From a virus: DNA of 24,430 nucleotides. Both the position numbers and the translations under genes were made by a program. The stretch spans positions 1-24,430 of IMG/VR virus record IMGVR_UViG_3300035698_010374; one strand, 5' to 3'. The notes below the pieces were generated by a model. It did no database searches and had not been told where the DNA came from. It saw only the letters and a list, made by a program, of their open reading frames with translations. Each line of letters begins with the position of its first letter. Position 1 is the stretch's first letter. Below are positions 22,948 through 24,430 of the stretch, one piece after another.

Positions 22948-23226
22948 TTATTCAATACTTAAACCTAGTATCTCACCTCCCTTTAGCTTTGGTGGCTCTA
23001 TTGCTTCCAGGACCATTAGTGCGTGACTGTGGGGCATAAGGTTAAGGATCACCAATCTACGCATCACACCTTGGGCCGTAGCAGGTGTCTTACTACTACC
23101 TGATGCCCAACTGTAGAAGTGATGAGATTTATAGTTAGTGCCAAGGGCCCTGTTGATTATCTCTAACAACTTGTTAACGCTCTTGGCTGCCCTGCGTGCC
23201 TCGTACAATAGATTAGTTTTGCTCAT
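22948..23226 (-). CDS. small Cro/HTH-like DNA-binding protein
   Basis: A 92-residue basic protein. Residues about 18-62 ('NKLLEIINRALGTNYKSHHFYSWASGSSKTPATAQGVMRRL') have the layout of a phage Cro/Cox-type helix-turn-helix: a short helix, a 'FYSWASGSSKTP' segment like the end of a Cro recognition helix, then a closing helix. It overlaps the upstream gene by 14 bases and has AGGGGA a few bases before the ATG. As last gene of the leftward regulatory block it could repress one of the divergent promoters. The fold call is moderate and no sequence family is certain. Confidence 0.6.
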   Translation of the reverse strand: MSKTNLLYEARRAAKSVNKLLEIINRALGTNYKSHHFYSWASGSSKTPATAQGVMRRLVILNLMPHSHALMVLEAIEPPKLKGGEILGLSIE

Positions 23227-23557
23227 GGTAATCCCCTAATAGTTTAATAAGTGCTCTGTGTGCGTCAGCATAATCACTAACGCATGTAACATTGGTTTTA
23301 CCTAGCTCAGGCAATACTTCACCCAATAGCGGCGTTAGTACCTTAGCCATTTTGATCATGCGCTGCTCAACAAGTGACTTATCAGTGTTGAGAATATGCA
23401 GCCTCATGGCTGTGGCCTTACTCCAAAGATCCACAACAATATCACTTAGCTCTGGCTTGCCCTGGACCTTAATCAAGCTGGCTACCGCCACCAGGTTAGG
23501 CACAAAGTCAGGATCAGTCAGGTCGTGCTCGTGTTCGCCTATCTGGATGCGTTTCAT
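23213..23557 (-). CDS. conserved-looking phage protein of unknown function
   Basis: A 114-residue acidic, mostly helical protein beginning 'MKRIQIGEHEHDLTDPDFVP' with 'LWSKATAMRLHIL' and 'MIKMAKVLTPLLGEVLPELG' helices in the middle. There is no membrane segment, Cys cluster or recognised motif. It overlaps the preceding gene by 4 bases (ATGA) and the following one by 14 bases, so the three are translated as one unit. A regulatory role is suggested only by its neighbours. Confidence 0.65.
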   Translation of the reverse strand: MKRIQIGEHEHDLTDPDFVPNLVAVASLIKVQGKPELSDIVVDLWSKATAMRLHILNTDKSLVEQRMIKMAKVLTPLLGEVLPELGKTNVTCVSDYADAHRALIKLLGDYHEQN

Positions 23558-23781
23558 GCCTGGGCCTTTTGGATCTTAGCTATATGCTGTGGGATTAGCT
23601 TGTAATAACCCGCAGCCGAACCTCGCCATGATTTAAAAGCCCTTACATTGTATTGGCTGTTTATGCGGTTAATGATGTTGGGCAGGTTTTGACTACAATC
23701 CGATTGATGAACGGATTCTCCAGACATTAAAACCAACAAAACACGATCTTTTTCTGATGCTCTTTTTTTACAATTACTCAT
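23554..23781 (-). CDS. putative winged-helix regulatory protein
   Basis: A 75-residue protein and first gene of the leftward block. The sequence 'EKDRVLLVLMSGESVHQSDC...LPNIINRINSQYNVRAF' followed by 'GSAAGYYKLIP' matches the rhythm of small phage winged-helix proteins. In these, a helix ending in Gly-Glu-Ser is followed by a recognition helix with an 'IINRI' core and a beta-hairpin wing. The ATG has AAGAGG 9 bases upstream. It lies opposite the LexA-like gene across 182 bp of divergent control region, so it may take part in the switch. The family assignment is tentative. Confidence 0.6.
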   Translation of the reverse strand: MSNCKKRASEKDRVLLVLMSGESVHQSDCSQNLPNIINRINSQYNVRAFKSWRGSAAGYYKLIPQHIAKIQKAQA

Positions 23782-23876
23782 ACTGTTTACCTCTTAGTTA
23801 ATTTACTGAGTAGCCCTGTTGCCAGGGCCACTGGTTAAATTAAAATAACACAACAACAAAACGCTGCTGATACAGT

Positions 23877-23894
23877 AGTATACCATACTATACT
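23877..23894. promoter_or_regulatory. palindrome containing the leftward extended -10
   Basis: AGTATA-CCATAC-TATACT is a perfect 6-bp inverted repeat with a 6-base centre. Read on the - strand it gives TGG followed by TATACT, an extended -10 element for the leftward regulatory block (start of transcription near 23870). A repressor bound here would cover that promoter directly. No good -35 is seen, as is usual with extended -10 promoters. Confidence 0.5.
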
Positions 23895-23908
23895 AATAAT
23901 TGTTGTAA

Positions 23909-23937
23909 TTGTTTCTGTGTATAATAACAGGTATACT
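23909..23937 (+). promoter_or_regulatory. rightward promoter of the LexA-like gene
   Basis: TTGTTT (23909-23914) and TATACT (23932-23937) are separated by exactly 17 bases, giving a start near 23944 and a leader of about 20 bases. An alternative -10, TATAAT at 23920-23925, lies inside the SOS box but lacks a well-spaced -35. Either way the LexA box overlaps the promoter core. Confidence 0.6.
23915..23930. promoter_or_regulatory. perfect LexA/SOS box
   Basis: CTGTGTATAATAACAG matches the CTGT-N8-ACAG consensus of the gammaproteobacterial LexA operator, with the usual A/T-rich centre. It fills the spacer between the candidate -35 and -10 elements, the classic blocking position. Host LexA should repress this promoter and release it on DNA damage; the phage LexA-like protein may bind the same site. 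Confidence 0.8.
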
Positions 23938-23963
23938 TATTTTTCACACAGCGAGGATCTAAA

Positions 23964-24206
23964 ATGTTGGAAGATTTAACAGCAGTACAATTAGTGGTTT
24001 TGAGTATGATTATGAACTACATAGCGGAACATCAGCGGCCGCCAACTAATGTGGAGATAGCTAGAAAAATGAAATGGTCTAGCGCTAACGCTGCCAGCGA
24101 TGTGCTAAAGGCCCTGGAAAAAAAGGAATATATAGAGTTGCGGCCAAATACGGCCAGGAACATCAAAATTTTAAATCACTCGCTTGTATGGATAGATGTG
24201 CATTAA
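23964..24206 (+). CDS. LexA DNA-binding-domain-only protein
   Basis: An 80-residue protein matching the N-terminal winged-helix domain of LexA over almost its whole length. The correspondences are 'LTAVQ' (5-9) to LTARQ, 'PPTNVEIARKM' (26-36) to PPTRAEIAQRL, 'SANAAS' (40-45) to SPNAAE, then 'LKALEKKEYIE' and a final 'ARNIKIL'. Ser40, Asn42 and Ala43 keep residues that contact CTGT in E. coli LexA; the two following Glu are Ser45 and Asp46. The whole S24 peptidase/dimerisation half is absent, so it cannot self-cleave. The GAGG at 23953-23956 supports the ATG at 23964. It is expressed from a promoter with a perfect SOS box and may compete with host LexA or autoregulate. Confidence 0.85.
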   Translation: MLEDLTAVQLVVLSMIMNYIAEHQRPPTNVEIARKMKWSSANAASDVLKALEKKEYIELRPNTARNIKILNHSLVWIDVH

Positions 24207-24294
24207 ACAGCGCAAAGTTGATGTTTCTCAGAGGCGATGTGAGGCTATAAAGGATTGGAATAAAGATAACCCTATAGGCGAACCCCATGAGTGA
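24196..24294 (+). CDS. 32-codon ORF coupled to the LexA-like gene
   Basis: This ATG lies within the last codons of the LexA-like gene (11-base overlap), and the ORF ends in an overlap with another short ORF at 24287. The product is highly charged ('MCIKQRKVDVSQRRCEAIKD', then an 'NPIGEPHE' end) with two Cys. There is no clear ribosome binding site, so expression would depend on coupling. It is reported because overlapping order is the rule in this genome. Confidence 0.3.
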   Translation: MCIKQRKVDVSQRRCEAIKDWNKDNPIGEPHE

Positions 24295-24403
24295 TAAAGA
24301 GATGGCACAGTATCTAAATGCGGATAGGTTCTTATGCGCCAAAAATGCATACACCTATTTCTTGGTGTTGTCGCGCCTCATTCTATATGCCGCTTGTCGG
24401 TGA
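24287..24403 (+). CDS. 38-codon ORF with a short hydrophobic helix
   Basis: This ORF starts 8 bases before the end of the preceding one, with a weak AGGCG about 10 bases upstream. The product begins 'MSDKEMAQYLNADRFLCAKN' and ends with a hydrophobic 'YFLVLSRLILYAACR' stretch. It could be a tiny membrane protein or chance. Nothing else is seen up to the window end at 24430. Confidence 0.25.
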   Translation: MSDKEMAQYLNADRFLCAKNAYTYFLVLSRLILYAACR

Positions 24404-24430
24404 GCGTCACAACAATACTGTGTGTGCGAG

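Noticed and set aside
22689-22955. 88-codon frame starting with TTG
   Set aside because: No ribosome binding site, Cys/Leu/His-rich translation without domain character, and it runs across the 46-base hairpin.
1-24430. CRISPR array, insertion sequence or attachment site
   Set aside because: No regularly spaced repeats, transposase, integrase or terminal inverted repeats were seen.

Overview
The window is a stretch of a tailed bacteriophage genome, or of a prophage with no integrase in view, with a podovirus-like virion cluster. Packed same-strand genes joined by stop/start overlaps, a T7-style order of virion genes, two tail-fibre-like genes and an opposing block of recombination and regulatory genes all point to this. 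The host cannot be read directly. A CTGT-N8-ACAG LexA-type operator and an E. coli-like LexA DNA-binding domain suggest a gammaproteobacterium or close relative (inference). No portal, terminase, capsid, polymerase or integrase gene lies in the window, so it is a fragment.

Late region, + strand, 1-19312. After the tail end of an upstream gene comes a small membrane/coiled-coil protein (96-398). Next are a gp10/gp12-like tail nozzle or head-completion protein (398-1888) and a gp13-like GNAT-fold protein (1888-2391). Two gp14-like internal virion proteins, both starting Met-Cys, follow (2384-3217 and 3220-4278), then a Gln/Ala-rich protein (4289-5332). A 3113-residue polyvalent protein (5333-14674) occupies the place of T7 gp16. 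It joins a DdrB/ParB-like domain, an intact RadC/JAB (JAMM) domain, a phage-specific domain, a HEXXGH metallopeptidase-like domain, a degenerate ART-like domain and an LPD38-like C-terminus. Two tail-fibre-like proteins of equal length follow. A cassette of a DUF5675 protein, a lipoprotein and an alpha/beta hydrolase closes the late region.

Early region, - strand, 23781-19361. A regulatory block (winged-helix-like protein, unknown protein, Cro-like protein; 23781-22948) runs leftward. A structured gene-free stretch of about 650 bp (22293-22947) with hairpins and a bidirectional terminator follows. A promoter at 22349-22321 then drives a Rad52-type annealing protein, a coiled-coil partner, a small HTH protein, a membrane-anchored protein and two previously hidden microgenes (21 and 53 codons). 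These end at a strong hairpin shared with the convergent late operon.

Regulatory switch, 23782-24430. Divergent promoters separate the leftward block from a rightward 80-residue protein that is only the DNA-binding half of LexA. Its promoter has a perfect 16-bp SOS box exactly between candidate -35 and -10 elements, linking it to host DNA damage or to its own control. This is the most notable candidate regulatory system in the window, followed by the giant polyvalent protein.
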